Source: a bacterium (lineage in GTDB: Bacteria > Vulcanimicrobiota > Xenobia > Xenobiales > JADMJV01). From it: a stretch of 64,000 nt of DNA. The position numbers and the translations under genes are program-made. The stretch covers positions 1-64,000 of the forward strand of contig JASBRJ010000288.1 in the NCBI GenBank assembly GCA_030149525.1. Reading direction: 5' to 3'. The notes under the pieces are model-generated. The model was not told the origin of the DNA and made no database searches. It saw nothing but the letters and a program-made list of their open reading frames with translations. Positions 27,154-37,027 of the stretch are shown piece by piece (position 1 is the stretch's first letter; the number at the start of each line of letters is the position of its first letter).

Positions 27154-28524
27154 CTAGGAATGGGAACCGACCCAGTAGGATCTGTTATGAGTCAACATCC
27201 TGAATCCGAAATGGGAAAGAGTGAAACCTCTTGGTGAGCCGTTAATCCCAAGAAAAGCGATAGCCGGATCGAGGTAATCGCAATGATTGACCGAGGAAGT
27301 GGCCGTATTCACTTTCTTCATGAGCTGCAGTCCGAATTCAGGCTCCGCCGTCCAGATGGAAGAACCCAGAGCGTAGCGACTATCGTTCATCAAAGAAACC
27401 GCCTGCTCATCGCTTCCCACCTCCATGACGCCTACGGCCGGACCAAAAGTTTCCTCTGCCATGATCTTCATGGTGTGGTCCACATGGGTTAGAATCTGGG
27501 GATAAAAGTAGGCTCGTTCGGGGGGCTTGTTGGGAAGAAGCGGCACCGCCCCTTGTTTGATGGTGGAGTTCACCTGATCGTAGACCGCCACCGCAGCCTG
27601 AAAGCGAACCATAGGACCGAGAGTCGTCTCCTCCTCAGTAGGATCTCCCAGCTTGAGTTCTTCCGCTTCGGCCTTGAGGGCTTCCAGAAATTCGGAAAAG
27701 CAGGTCTTATGGACATAGATCTTTTCCACACCCAAACAAGACTGGCCCGCGTTTCCAAAGGCTGCTCGAGAGAGTTCCTTGGCTGCTCTCGCTATGTCGG
27801 CGTCGGGGCGGATGTAGGCCGCGTCTTTCCCTCCCAGATCGAGGCCGAGCCCGATGTGCCGCCTTCTTCGAGAACGGGGCTCCGGTTCGGTATTGGGCAG
27901 AGCCCCGGTGACCGCCACTTGAGCGATCCCTTTGTGCCGGTGAAGGCGTTCGGTATTGGCGCGATTCAGGCGCAAGGCTTGCAAGACAGCAGGCGGACCA
28001 CCCGCCTCCAGGAACGACTTTTCTAAGTGAATACTACAGCTGGGAGTCTGGCTGGAGTGCCTAAGCAAAACACAGTTTCCGCTCACCAGCGCCGGCAAAA
28101 CAGAATGGGCCGAAATAATATAGGGGTAGTTCCAACCGGCCTGAACCAGCACCAGACCGAGAGGCTCCGGACTAATAAAATGACGAAGGGACCCTCGTTC
28201 TCGTTTGTCGTAATCCGCCAAAACCTCAGGGGCCAACTCGAGAACCCGACGAGAACGGGCCACGAACTCATCAATCTCCAGCGGAGCCTCCGAACAGGGC
28301 CGCCCCATCTGGAAAGTCAAGTCGCGTGACAGCTCTTCCCGTTGCTCAGAGAACGTATCAACCCATTTACTGAGTACGGCGATCCTCTCCTCAGCCGAGC
28401 GCTCCGACCATTCTCTGAAAGCCTTTCCACCGGCTTCCACCATGTCTTCCACCTCGCCCCACTCGTGGTATCTGTGGGTAGCGTAGACGGAGCCGTCGAT
28501 GGGGGAAGTCACTGTAAATTCCAT
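27154..28524 (-). CDS. NAD(P)-dependent aldehyde dehydrogenase family
   Basis: 456 residues, slightly short for the family. It would oxidise an aldehyde to the acid with NAD(P). The catalytic cysteine is C263 in GNAGQSCLGVEKIYV; the cofactor-side motif QAGWNYPY and the helix EETFGPAVGVMEV are present. The general-base glutamate that normally begins ELGGK is replaced by D229 (DLGGKDAAY), exactly 34 residues before the Cys as in the family. Asp is shorter, so activity may be altered. The SSADH-like subgroup is suggested by GKDAAYIRPDADI. No pathway partners are adjacent. Confidence 0.85.
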   Translation of the reverse strand: MEFTVTSPIDGSVYATHRYHEWGEVEDMVEAGGKAFREWSERSAEERIAVLSKWVDTFSEQREELSRDLTFQMGRPCSEAPLEIDEFVARSRRVLELAPEVLADYDKRERGSLRHFISPEPLGLVLVQAGWNYPYIISAHSVLPALVSGNCVLLRHSSQTPSCSIHLEKSFLEAGGPPAVLQALRLNRANTERLHRHKGIAQVAVTGALPNTEPEPRSRRRRHIGLGLDLGGKDAAYIRPDADIARAAKELSRAAFGNAGQSCLGVEKIYVHKTCFSEFLEALKAEAEELKLGDPTEEETTLGPMVRFQAAVAVYDQVNSTIKQGAVPLLPNKPPERAYFYPQILTHVDHTMKIMAEETFGPAVGVMEVGSDEQAVSLMNDSRYALGSSIWTAEPEFGLQLMKKVNTATSSVNHCDYLDPAIAFLGINGSPRGFTLSHFGFRMLTHNRSYWVGSHS

Positions 28525-28581
28525 ACCTCTCCGGTTCGGTCAGAGGGCCGCGAACTCTTTTCCTGAGACCATATCGAGTTT

Positions 28582-28642
28582 GTTAAATCGATGTTAAATC
28601 GGCCTTCGATTATTGATTATAAGCAACCAAATCTATTACAAT
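28582..28642 (+). promoter_or_regulatory. Promoter and direct repeat before the PilZ gene
   Basis: An AT-rich tract carries TTGATT (28613-28618), an 18-nt spacer and TACAAT (28637-28642), a good sigma70-like match, 65 nt before the ATG at 28707. Upstream is a direct repeat GTTAAATCG at 28582 and 28593 (11-nt period), a possible regulator site. Confidence 0.6.
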
Positions 28643-28706
28643 TTCTTTATAAGAAACAAATAGAGAAAAAAGAGAGACTCACTCTCCTTCACTCTGGAGG
28701 GTCCCC

Positions 28707-29060
28707 ATGAATACAAAACTGAACCACTATAATCGTCGCATCGCTCCTCGTCTGGCCGAAGTTATTCCACTGGTGCTTCATACCGATCGAAACATGGTCG
28801 AAAGCGGTCGTGCTATCAACATCTCTTCCTCGGGGATGCGCCTGGTTGTTCAAGGCGGCTTGGCCGAAAACGAGGAGGTCACACTCTATTTTCACCTTCG
28901 CGGAGAATCCTCGGAAGTTTTGCAAGTTGGTGGGCGCGCTGTCTGGCAGGAAAAGCTAGGCTCCTTCGGCACCCACGTAGTGGGACTCGCCTTTCACGAG
29001 GAGAAGGAGCCGCGCGGCCGGATATCCCGCTGGCTCAAACGGCAAGGTAGCGCCGCCTAG
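28707..29060 (+). CDS. PilZ-domain cyclic-di-GMP receptor
   Basis: 117 residues, a single PilZ domain. The first ligand-binding motif is RRIAPR (RxxxR) near residues 10-15 and the second is NISSSGM (D/NxSxxG). Both are needed to bind c-di-GMP, so binding is expected. A strong RBS (TGGAGGG) precedes the ATG. It lies next to a pilin operon, which fits a role in pilus or surface control, but the 236-nt gap argues against one transcript. No diguanylate cyclase is in the window. Confidence 0.85.
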   Translation: MNTKLNHYNRRIAPRLAEVIPLVLHTDRNMVESGRAINISSSGMRLVVQGGLAENEEVTLYFHLRGESSEVLQVGGRAVWQEKLGSFGTHVVGLAFHEEKEPRGRISRWLKRQGSAA

Positions 29061-29296
29061 CCGAAACGAAAAGCGATGGGGTGGTCTTTCACGGTCCCAA
29101 ACGGCCGGATGCCCCCCTCATCCCAAAGACCTATCCTACTCTCAGTAGGTCCACCTACCAACCTAGGACAAGTGGATAGGGGATAGGCGGATGGGATGTC
29201 CGGATACAAAATTCCAGCGTCATCCAAGGGTTGACTCCCACCATGAAAGGCCTGAGCTACCATCTCCCCGAGAACACGTTTGCTCGAGGAGAATCC

Positions 29297-31513
29297 ATGA
29301 AACTCAACCCATTGCACAACAACCGAAAACGAGGAGCAAGTATTCTGCTGCTCAGCTTTTTCTTTATGATCGTGCTTTTCACACTTGCCTCCGCCCTTTT
29401 CCAAATCATCCCGGCTGAGTTCCATGCGGCCTCACGAGCCCATGTGGACGTTGAGAGCCACTACGTTGCGAACTCCGGAATCCAGCACACTCTCTCCTGG
29501 CTCGAGAAGAAGATGGAAGACTTCAGTAAAGACCAGAAAGAGACCAATCTTCCCGACTACAATACCGGCACGGCGAGTTCGCCCACATTCACCAATATCA
29601 ATAACTTTCTGTCGGGTATCAACGGAACCAGTATCACCGGTAAGCCTGACTGGACGACAGAGATTTCGATTGAACCTCTGCAAGACTCTCTGGGGCAAAA
29701 GCACGGCTTCGAGCCCCGACTCTACAGCGTTCGCTCCACCGCTTTCTTCAAGGGCAAACCCATTCGCTCCATCGATGTGCTGCTCCGACAAAGAACCTTT
29801 GCATCGTTTGCTCTCTACACCGCAGAAACGGATCCCCAATCCAAATTCGTTATCAACGGTAAGCCTCACATTTTTGGTCCGGTCCACACTAACGACTATT
29901 TTCGCTTTGAAGCCGTACCAGGACTGTGGGGAAATCCCAACGCTCAGGCCTACTTCACCGATGTGGTGAGTCACGCCGGTAGCTTCTCCGGAAGCCCCGA
30001 CGGAAACGAGTGGATCGGCGGCAAGACGAACGCTCCGGAGACCAACTCCGACGGCGGTGGCTACGACAAAGTGTTTTCCAAAGGCCGAGACGGTCTGCGC
30101 CTCAAGAACCAGATCGAACTCCCTCAGTCCACCGGAGACCTCATCTCGGAAACTTGGCCCCTCTCCAGCACCGCCGTTCCCACCGACTTAGGCGCCCACC
30201 TGGCCGAAGAAGGGGGGGTGATGAAGGGTGGTCTGTACATTGAAGGCGACCTCCACAAACTTCATATGACCCTGGACTCCAGCGGAAACCAGAAAATTCA
30301 AGCCATCAAGAACAACGACGTTGTGGGCAAGATTTGGGACCCTAACAAAACCAAGACCGTCAACGACACCTCGAGGCCCAAGGACCGCGTGGTCACCGAT
30401 TATTCCAACTGTATCGAATACTGGCCCGCCGACACCGGAAGCACCGGCGGCGTTAACGGGGGAGCGGTCAACAACTGTAAAAAATACGGAACGACCCTGA
30501 CCTGGTGGACCAAGCAAGTCCCGGATCCGGGCTACGTGAACATCAAAGGGCACCGTGAAGACATCGTCTACGAAGTGACCGAAGCCCCGGTGAGCTACGT
30601 GGATGAAACGGGCGCCAACAAAACCGCCCCCGTGGGCTCGACTCTTCTCATTCAACGCTTGAACGAGCAAGACGACGTCACCGGCGCCTGGAGCGGCTGG
30701 AAAACCGTGTCCACCAAGGTGGCCGACGGCCAGCCTAACGGCACCATCTATGTGAACGGGAATATCGGCATACGCACCGACAACGAAAATGGTGAAAACG
30801 GCCTTTATGGAATCGCCAAAGGAAACGCCATTAAGGGTGGAGCCTCTGCCACAAGCGTCGATGCTTCAGGCTTCGTGGTGGACTCTGCCGGCAATCGGCA
30901 ATATCTCAACAAGACGATTGTGACTCCCCTCAACAAGGGTATCAACCTGGCAGGCGATCTGCTACAGTTCAACCAGGCCAAATTCGACGCCAACAAAGGA
31001 ATCAACTTTGAGTCCAAGGTGAACAACGTCTTCAACTGGACCAAGGCCGCCCTGAACCCCGGTAGAACCGATGTCAACGGCGAGCCCGATCCCGAACTGT
31101 CTCCCAACAACGATCATGTTCTGGGCCTTGTCACCCGAGACGTCTGGATGAAGGGCAGAAAGTCGGCCCACTCCAGCAACGGTAACGACGGATTCAACGA
31201 TATCTACGCCGTTATCCTGGCAGGCGTTATGGACAACAAAGGCAATGTTTCGGGCGGTTTCGGCACCTGGTATCAGCAGCGCGACCACGTGAACGACGGC
31301 CTGGGGAAATTCCGAGTCATCGGTGGAGTCATTCAAGGAACTACCGACAATAACTTTGGTGAAAATCAGGCTTACACCCACTATTGGGCCAACGGTTCCG
31401 TAGGCTACGAAGCCAGCATGTTCTACGACATCGAGGCCACTCGTCAACGACTCTTCCCCACGTATCCCGAGTTCCGGGTTGTCCGTTACCTGGAAAACTC
31501 TGCCCGAAAGTAA
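29297..31513 (+). CDS. PilX-like pilus assembly protein with DUF4900-like domain
   Basis: 738 residues from the ATG at 29297 (RBS GAGGAGAAT). A basic N-terminus (HNNRKRGASILLLSFFFMIV) leads into one membrane helix, then a helix with an AxYVANSGIQHTLSWL pattern as in PilX proteins. Motif GPVHTNDYFRF near residue 200 is typical of the large DUF4900 exported proteins found with type IV pilins. The remaining ~500 residues are beta- and Asn/Gly-rich, suggesting an adhesin-like or tip domain. First gene of the second pilin operon; the next gene starts 9 nt after its stop. The family call is from motif memory and is moderate. Confidence 0.7.
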   Translation: MKLNPLHNNRKRGASILLLSFFFMIVLFTLASALFQIIPAEFHAASRAHVDVESHYVANSGIQHTLSWLEKKMEDFSKDQKETNLPDYNTGTASSPTFTNINNFLSGINGTSITGKPDWTTEISIEPLQDSLGQKHGFEPRLYSVRSTAFFKGKPIRSIDVLLRQRTFASFALYTAETDPQSKFVINGKPHIFGPVHTNDYFRFEAVPGLWGNPNAQAYFTDVVSHAGSFSGSPDGNEWIGGKTNAPETNSDGGGYDKVFSKGRDGLRLKNQIELPQSTGDLISETWPLSSTAVPTDLGAHLAEEGGVMKGGLYIEGDLHKLHMTLDSSGNQKIQAIKNNDVVGKIWDPNKTKTVNDTSRPKDRVVTDYSNCIEYWPADTGSTGGVNGGAVNNCKKYGTTLTWWTKQVPDPGYVNIKGHREDIVYEVTEAPVSYVDETGANKTAPVGSTLLIQRLNEQDDVTGAWSGWKTVSTKVADGQPNGTIYVNGNIGIRTDNENGENGLYGIAKGNAIKGGASATSVDASGFVVDSAGNRQYLNKTIVTPLNKGINLAGDLLQFNQAKFDANKGINFESKVNNVFNWTKAALNPGRTDVNGEPDPELSPNNDHVLGLVTRDVWMKGRKSAHSSNGNDGFNDIYAVILAGVMDNKGNVSGGFGTWYQQRDHVNDGLGKFRVIGGVIQGTTDNNFGENQAYTHYWANGSVGYEASMFYDIEATRQRLFPTYPEFRVVRYLENSARK

Positions 31514-31522
31514 ACCTCTGAA

Positions 31523-32134
31523 ATGAAAACTTCAACCATAACCATTCGCCAACCCAAAGCCCGAGGGTTCTCCCTGGCCGAAGTCCTCGTAGCGATGTTC
31601 GTCATCCTGGTCGGCATCTCTGGAATCACCTCCACCATCTGGTGGGGCACCCAGCGTGCCGACTCGGGCCAGCTGGTTACCGAGGCCTCAAACCACGCAC
31701 GCACACTGTTTGAAACCGTGGTCTCCCGCAATCTGGTGAAACTCGCCGCCGACTCAAACGGGGGTAACTTCCCGGTGGGCGGAGGCACCTTCGGGTTGGT
31801 GAGCGCCAACGCCGGCACTCGAACACCTGTCTACGCCGCACCTTTCGACAAAGCCACTCTGGGGGTGGACCTGGCACGACATGTTCGTGGCCAGTCAACG
31901 GCCACCAGCATGATCAACCCCGCTCAACAGTTGGGAAGTCAAAACGAGGTCTCCAGTGAGATGGCTCGCTTCACCCGCAACATCGACTGTCGCCGGGGGG
32001 CTGTCGCCAACCCCGGGGTGGACGATTATCAACCCGAGCTATGCACCCTGATCGTCGCTGTCTACTGGCGTGAAGGCCGACATGAAAGAAATGTTTCCGT
32101 CCAAGGAGTTATCAGGCACAATGTCAGTCCCTAA
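31523..32134 (+). CDS. Type IV prepilin-like protein (PilV type)
   Basis: 203 residues. MKTSTITIRQPKARGFSLAE is a textbook prepilin leader: Gly before the cut, Phe at +1 and Glu at +5, then a hydrophobic helix VLVAMFVILVGISGITSTIW. The rest has two Cys (NIDCRRG, ELCTLIV) that could form a disulphide, common in minor pilins. It lies between the DUF4900-like gene and a PilW-like gene, which matches the usual minor-pilin operon order. Its end overlaps the next start by 14 nt. Confidence 0.85.
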   Translation: MKTSTITIRQPKARGFSLAEVLVAMFVILVGISGITSTIWWGTQRADSGQLVTEASNHARTLFETVVSRNLVKLAADSNGGNFPVGGGTFGLVSANAGTRTPVYAAPFDKATLGVDLARHVRGQSTATSMINPAQQLGSQNEVSSEMARFTRNIDCRRGAVANPGVDDYQPELCTLIVAVYWREGRHERNVSVQGVIRHNVSP

Positions 32135-32921
32135 AAGAAAGAGAAGCGGCTTTACCCTCATCGAGGTTCTCGTGGCCTCGGCGGTCAGTGTCTTGCTCGG
32201 ATTGCTGGTCCTGCAGATCTTTTCCCAATCCCGAGCCTCCATCGACCAGGCCACCGGGCGCATCGAGATGCTCCAAACCGCCAGGATCCCGGCGGAGAGG
32301 ATCGCCTTCTACCTCAGTTCTTCGGTGGGTATCCCCGGTGAAGAATCGATTCTCTACCCAACCACCCACGAAGCCGGTAACGGCACCAAGAGCAACCATT
32401 TCGGCGGCGTGATCTACGACGACGATCCTAAGACATGGGACCGCCTGGTGGTCTTTCGCACCACGGAAGACTTCATGGACGCCTCCTTCAAGCCCGATTC
32501 CATCATGGACATCAACGATATCCGCAACAACCTGGAGACTTGGGAACGAGACGACCAACGGCTGACCGAGTATGTTATCTGGTATGAGGACGATACCGTG
32601 ATAAACTGGCTCCCCAACGCTAGCAACTGTATCGCAATCGCGCGCCTGAACAACAGTGCGGTGTCGGCTGAACGAGATGAGGACTGGGTGAAGAACTGGC
32701 TCGCCGGTCCCAACCCCAACACTTTCTTCACCGGCGGAATTCAACCGCGCATCCTGGCCCAAAGAGTGACCGATGCGAGATTTCGCCGCAAGTTGCAAAG
32801 TGGGGTTGAGGTCACCGTTCAAGTCACAAAAGATATTCGCCAGGCCGTCGGCGGCTCCCAAACAAAGACGTTCCAATATGACATCACAGCACCTATTCCC
32901 ACCAACTACTTCAACAGCTAA
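32121..32921 (+). CDS. Type IV prepilin-like protein (PilW type)
   Basis: 266 residues from the ATG at 32121. MSVPKRKRSGFTLIEVLVAS is a canonical prepilin leader (G|FTLIE). A frame start at 32070 is further upstream, but the leader and the 14-nt overlap with the previous gene favour 32121. The C-terminal soluble part (about 230 residues) is in the PilW/GspJ size range. It should be a minor pilin or pseudopilin processed by PilD. The following lipoprotein gene overlaps its last 44 nt. Confidence 0.83.
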   Translation: MSVPKRKRSGFTLIEVLVASAVSVLLGLLVLQIFSQSRASIDQATGRIEMLQTARIPAERIAFYLSSSVGIPGEESILYPTTHEAGNGTKSNHFGGVIYDDDPKTWDRLVVFRTTEDFMDASFKPDSIMDINDIRNNLETWERDDQRLTEYVIWYEDDTVINWLPNASNCIAIARLNNSAVSAERDEDWVKNWLAGPNPNTFFTGGIQPRILAQRVTDARFRRKLQSGVEVTVQVTKDIRQAVGGSQTKTFQYDITAPIPTNYFNS

Positions 32922-33675
32922 AAGCAAGCAAAAAGGGAGACCCAAGCGCAGGCTGGGCTCCCTTTTTGTCTTCGCCCTACTCTTTTGGGGCTGCGCCCCC
33001 AAACCGCCTGTGAAACCAGAGGTCGAGCCGTCACCGCCTCAAATCTGTTGCGGAGGTGAAGTCCATCCCTCTGCGTCCCCGAAAGCCTCCGATATTTCCA
33101 CTATCGACCTCGGCAGCATTAGCCAGGGAGAAACGGTTCATTCCTCTATCTCAATCAAGAACGAAAGCGACAAACCGATCAGCCTGGTGGGCGAACTGGA
33201 GTACTCCCTCCCTTGCTGTTTTCACCCTCAAGCCGGATTCCAAGAAATCGAACCGGGGAAATCCGGCAATATCAGCCTTGAGTTTGATTCCAAATACCGT
33301 CCTGGACCGATCGATCTCTTTCTCACGGTGCCTCTCTCCAGCGGGGATCGACAGTTCCATTTCAGAGCCCTGGTCACAGAGAGCATCAAAGTGTGGCCCA
33401 CCGGCATGAGGTTTCAGAAAAAGGGTAGTAAAGTTCCCCTGAGGATTTCTGGAGACGACCTGGGAGCAGGCTTCGAGGTGTTGGAAGTTTACAACCCCCA
33501 CCCCAACAAGTTGAAGATAGAGGGTCCACGTAAGACGGAACAAGGTCTTGAGTTCGAGGGAACCTGGATAGGAACAGAGACCGATGCGGCCATCTTTACT
33601 CTCGAGGTCCGTACCACCCATCCCCTTGTTCCCGTTTACCCCGTGAGCGTGGCTCCCCCGGGAGCGAAGGTTTAA
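32878..33675 (+). CDS. DUF1573-like lipoprotein
   Basis: 265 residues from the ATG at 32878, which lies inside the preceding gene. Lipobox LLFWGCAPK gives a lipid anchor after a basic N-terminal extension (KSKQKGRPKRRLG). The mature part opens with a Pro-rich stretch and two Cys pairs (QICCGG, LPCCFHP), then DUF1573/ASPM-SPD2-Hydin-like Ig repeats (IDLGSISQGETVHSSISIKN). Such repeats bind proteins at surfaces. Last gene of the pilin operon; a role in anchoring or assembling the pilus is an inference from position. A long alternative start at 32773 would extend before the signal and is unlikely. Confidence 0.72.
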   Translation: MTSQHLFPPTTSTAKSKQKGRPKRRLGSLFVFALLFWGCAPKPPVKPEVEPSPPQICCGGEVHPSASPKASDISTIDLGSISQGETVHSSISIKNESDKPISLVGELEYSLPCCFHPQAGFQEIEPGKSGNISLEFDSKYRPGPIDLFLTVPLSSGDRQFHFRALVTESIKVWPTGMRFQKKGSKVPLRISGDDLGAGFEVLEVYNPHPNKLKIEGPRKTEQGLEFEGTWIGTETDAAIFTLEVRTTHPLVPVYPVSVAPPGAKV

Positions 33676-33709
33676 CAGCAATTTGACGTTTCTGAAGTAA
33701 GATGTGTCT

Positions 33710-34720
33710 ATGCTCATCGGCGCACCGTACATCGGGGGAAAGATCCCTCACCTTTACGCTCCTCCTCCGGAGCCGGTCTCTGTTTCTAGTGAACCCAAGA
33801 CCCCGGTGGACGTTTGGAACCACGGTACCGCGACCGAGTATATCAATGGTGGAGTTCGCTATGGAACGATTAAGACCATCGGCCAGGTTCAAGAGTGGTG
33901 GTACGACAACAAAGAGCTTCCTCAGGTCGATATTCACAAACCCGTTCTCTTCGTTCAGGGATTCGTAGCCCCCCCAGGTCAGTTTGCCACCGTTCTGAAT
34001 CACCTCACAGCCGACGGAAGAAACGGAGGCGCTCCTGTCTACATCCAGGACGGGAAATTTTTCTCCGATCCTGATTGTTCCCAAGCCGTCGACCCCTCAG
34101 CCGACAGCAAAGTCTTTCGCTTGATTCACGACCCTCTGGCTTCACCAGAAATCATCGCCGACAAAATGCTCCTGGCCCGTGAGGCCATGCAGAGCCTCAC
34201 CGGCGAAAAGGCACCCGACGTGATCGCTCATAGCCTGGGCGGATTGGGAGCCCGCATTTTTGCCGACCGGGGCAACCGATTGGGCAAGCTCGCCATGGTG
34301 GGAAGCCCCAACCAGGGTTCTCGAGCCGCCATGCTCGCCAAGGCTGCGCTGGTCAACGGAATTAGCTGGGCCACGTCTCTGGCTCATGTGACTCCGGCGG
34401 CTCTGCCCGCACTGGAATGGATGACCCCGGTGATCAGCGGCAACGAGAAACTGGAAAGCCTCAACAATCGGTGGAAAAACCAGCAAGAACAGCTGGAGGA
34501 CGCCATCATCTTCGGCGTCACCGGCTTCCAATCTCCGAGCTCTGTAACAGACATGGAGCCCGGTGACGGACTCATCGAGTCAAGCAGCCTGGGTGTGGGC
34601 GACCTCAAAGTTCGAACTTTTGAAGTAGATAGCTGTCGCAAGGGCCACTACACCATGGTCAACGATCCCGAAATCTTCCGGGGTTACAGCGATTTTCTCG
34701 GGTGGACACCCGTCGCCTAA
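33710..34720 (+). CDS. Lipase/esterase of the alpha/beta-hydrolase fold
   Basis: 336 residues. Nucleophile elbow AHSLGGLGARIF (Ser), probable catalytic Asp in EPGDGLIES and His in RKGHYTMVND, in the right order. PVLFVQGFVAPPGQFATVLN and LAMVGSPNQGSRAAMLAK are typical of triacylglycerol lipases of the LipA/PGAP1-like group. The N-terminus (MLIGAPYIGGKIPHLYAPPP) carries no Sec signal though such enzymes are usually exported. It follows the pilin operon by 34 nt; whether it shares that transcript is unclear. A GTG 6 nt upstream is an equal start candidate. Confidence 0.82.
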   Translation: MLIGAPYIGGKIPHLYAPPPEPVSVSSEPKTPVDVWNHGTATEYINGGVRYGTIKTIGQVQEWWYDNKELPQVDIHKPVLFVQGFVAPPGQFATVLNHLTADGRNGGAPVYIQDGKFFSDPDCSQAVDPSADSKVFRLIHDPLASPEIIADKMLLAREAMQSLTGEKAPDVIAHSLGGLGARIFADRGNRLGKLAMVGSPNQGSRAAMLAKAALVNGISWATSLAHVTPAALPALEWMTPVISGNEKLESLNNRWKNQQEQLEDAIIFGVTGFQSPSSVTDMEPGDGLIESSSLGVGDLKVRTFEVDSCRKGHYTMVNDPEIFRGYSDFLGWTPVA

Positions 34721-34721
34721 C

Positions 34722-34766
34722 GCTATGAAAAAAGGGCCCCAAGTGAATGGAACCCTTTCTCATAGC
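34722..34766. terminator. Bidirectional terminator between lipase and aceA
   Basis: Long imperfect stem (arms 34722-34741 and 34748-34766) starting GCTATGA on one side and ending TCATAGC on the other, with A- and T-rich parts that suit both convergent transcripts. Confidence 0.7.
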
Positions 34767-34777
34767 TTACTTTCCGA

Positions 34778-37015
34778 CTACTTGTGAATCAGAGTCTTGA
34801 GACGCTGACTCTCAGGTTTCACGAGTTCGGCAACAGCCTCTTTGTCCACCGAAGCCACGATGATATCGCCGATTTCGGTAATCGCCTCGGAGAACAGTCC
34901 CATCCGTTTCATGCCCTGGGTTTGAGCCTGGTTATCGTCGGTGGGTGTGACGTAGTGGATAGAGTCGGCACTGTAACGGTGGACCAAGAACAGTTGGGCC
35001 AACGTCATGAGACGACGCTTGCGGTAATCCGGTTTCACGGTTTGGTCGCGCACGGAGAGAATGCTCTTTCCTCTTCGGTCCTGAATGGGAGCGAAGACAA
35101 CACTTGCGATCTCGTCATCGCCTGCGCTGATGGACAGAGCGACCAGATCGGAGCCCGATTTGTGAGGTCGTAGTTTGGCTTTGAGCTTCTTGCCGATGTC
35201 ATACATCTCACTCCACTCTTTGAGCCAACCATCCAGTACCTTCGTGGGAACTTCCGTTTGAACCAGGTGCTGAGCGTGGGTGGAACCTTTGCCCATGGCC
35301 TTGGTGGTCGCCGTGCGGCCGGTGGAGGCGGTGAGCATTCCATCCATACGGGGACCGCCCACGTAGGCTTGAGGAGTCTTGTAAGGAGACTCCAACAATC
35401 GAAGCTTACGCTGCAACTTGGCCAGAGCCAACATTCCCTCTTTCTGCAGAGCGATGGTGAACTCTTCAGCCGCCAGACCGTCGATCTGGTGACCGCCGTA
35501 GGTGATAAAGTTGAAGACGAACCCGTGCTTACCCAACTCTTCTGGGAAGGCGGTCATCTCTTCGTCACTCATACCGGTGGTATCCCAGTTGAAGGACGGC
35601 GACAGGTTGTAGGCCAGCATCTTGTTGGGGAATTTGGCATGGATAGCGTCGGCAAACTGCTTCGCATAAGGCAGGTTCGCGGTCTTGGTTTCCATCCAGA
35701 TGATGTCGGCGAAGGGGGCCACTGCCAGCGATTTGGCGATGGCATACTCGATCCCGCCGCGCACCTGATAGTAACCGTCGGGAGTGCGCGCCTGACGGGG
35801 ATCCCAGTAGACGTCGAGACCCATGTCCACGGCCTTCTGCTGCACTTCATACTGCTGATGACTGGCGGCAAACTCGTTCCACTGCTCCACAGTGATATCG
35901 AATTCCTTATCATCGGCATGGAACTTCATCTTCTCGGCGACCGCTTCTGCGAAAGTCTTAATACGAGAGTCGGACTCCCAGGCGGTGACCATGGCGGTGG
36001 ACAACTCGTCGAGAACTTTCTCGAAAGCCGCCCCCTCGGCATCCTTAAGCGCTTTGCACTTCTCCTCGATGACACCGTTGAGATCCATCTTGGTGAACCA
36101 GTCTTCCACCGTCTTGTATTCGGCTTCGGAGAGTTCGCAGAGCAGATGTCCGTTGACTTCGGTGACGCCGGATTCGTAGACTCGCTTGAGCAGAGCCAGC
36201 GAACAGGCTTTGTAAGAAGGCACCTCGGGGTTGGTAGCGCCCAGGATAAAGGGAAAGTCCCGGTGATCCGCGTCGGACTCTAGTAGGTTGGCAGCCTCTG
36301 CGTCGGTACGAGCGACGATAATGCCCTCCACACCCATAACATCCAACTGGAAACGAGCCGCGTTCAACCGCTTGATCTGCTCCTCCACAGGCACCAAAAC
36401 CTTACCCGCCTGGTGACCACATTTCTTGGCCCCCGGCTTCTGGTCTTCGATGTGGTATCCGGGAACACCAATCTCTACGAAGCGGCGAACCAGGTTACGA
36501 ACATGGGCATCGCCCCCATGACCTGTGTCGGCGTCGGCAATGATATAGGGAGAGTAGTCGATCTCGGGAGTCTCTTCTTGCTGTTCCTTAGTCATTCGAG
36601 CCCGCTCGAACCGCTGATTTTTGTCGGCCGAAAGCAGAGCCCGAACCAGCGTCGCCGCCTCGTCGGGTACCTGGCTCAAGGGATAGGATGCGAGGTCCGC
36701 TCCCCGATCTTCGGTAACCGATCCTTTGGCCGAGGTGGCCCAGCCACCCAGGTAGATCCCTTGGATGCCATGTCGCTTCATCATCACGGCCTGACCGGGC
36801 GAGTACGGCCCCATGGTCGTGATCGATTTCTTCTCGTTGAAAAGCTTGCGGAGAAGCTTATAAAATCCCGAGGCAGCCTCACGCGCCACGGTGTAGTCTT
36901 GGGAAAGGGTACCCCGCTGCTCCACCACCTGGCGGGCAGAATAGAGGCGTGTTATCTCTTTGAACCGCTCGGTGGAGAACCACTCCGTGGTTTGTTTGAT
37001 CTCGTCTTGCATCAA
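34778..37015 (-). CDS. aceA: Isocitrate lyase, long form
   Basis: 745-residue enzyme that splits isocitrate to glyoxylate and succinate in the glyoxylate shunt. The catalytic signature KKCGHQAGK has C199. [21 protein letters not shown] and [20 protein letters not shown] also match the family. Length is far above the ~430 of the E. coli enzyme and close to the ICL2-type (about 760 residues) known from mycobacteria, with the additional middle and C-terminal helices. It starts 13 nt after aceB, so the two form an operon. Isocitrate lyase lets the cell grow on acetate or fatty acids, consistent with the acyl-AMP ligase and lipase in the window. Confidence 0.95.
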   Translation of the reverse strand: MMQDEIKQTTEWFSTERFKEITRLYSARQVVEQRGTLSQDYTVAREAASGFYKLLRKLFNEKKSITTMGPYSPGQAVMMKRHGIQGIYLGGWATSAKGSVTEDRGADLASYPLSQVPDEAATLVRALLSADKNQRFERARMTKEQQEETPEIDYSPYIIADADTGHGGDAHVRNLVRRFVEIGVPGYHIEDQKPGAKKCGHQAGKVLVPVEEQIKRLNAARFQLDVMGVEGIIVARTDAEAANLLESDADHRDFPFILGATNPEVPSYKACSLALLKRVYESGVTEVNGHLLCELSEAEYKTVEDWFTKMDLNGVIEEKCKALKDAEGAAFEKVLDELSTAMVTAWESDSRIKTFAEAVAEKMKFHADDKEFDITVEQWNEFAASHQQYEVQQKAVDMGLDVYWDPRQARTPDGYYQVRGGIEYAIAKSLAVAPFADIIWMETKTANLPYAKQFADAIHAKFPNKMLAYNLSPSFNWDTTGMSDEEMTAFPEELGKHGFVFNFITYGGHQIDGLAAEEFTIALQKEGMLALAKLQRKLRLLESPYKTPQAYVGGPRMDGMLTASTGRTATTKAMGKGSTHAQHLVQTEVPTKVLDGWLKEWSEMYDIGKKLKAKLRPHKSGSDLVALSISAGDDEIASVVFAPIQDRRGKSILSVRDQTVKPDYRKRRLMTLAQLFLVHRYSADSIHYVTPTDDNQAQTQGMKRMGLFSEAITEIGDIIVASVDKEAVAELVKPESQRLKTLIHK

Positions 37016-37027
37016 GTGTATTTCCTC

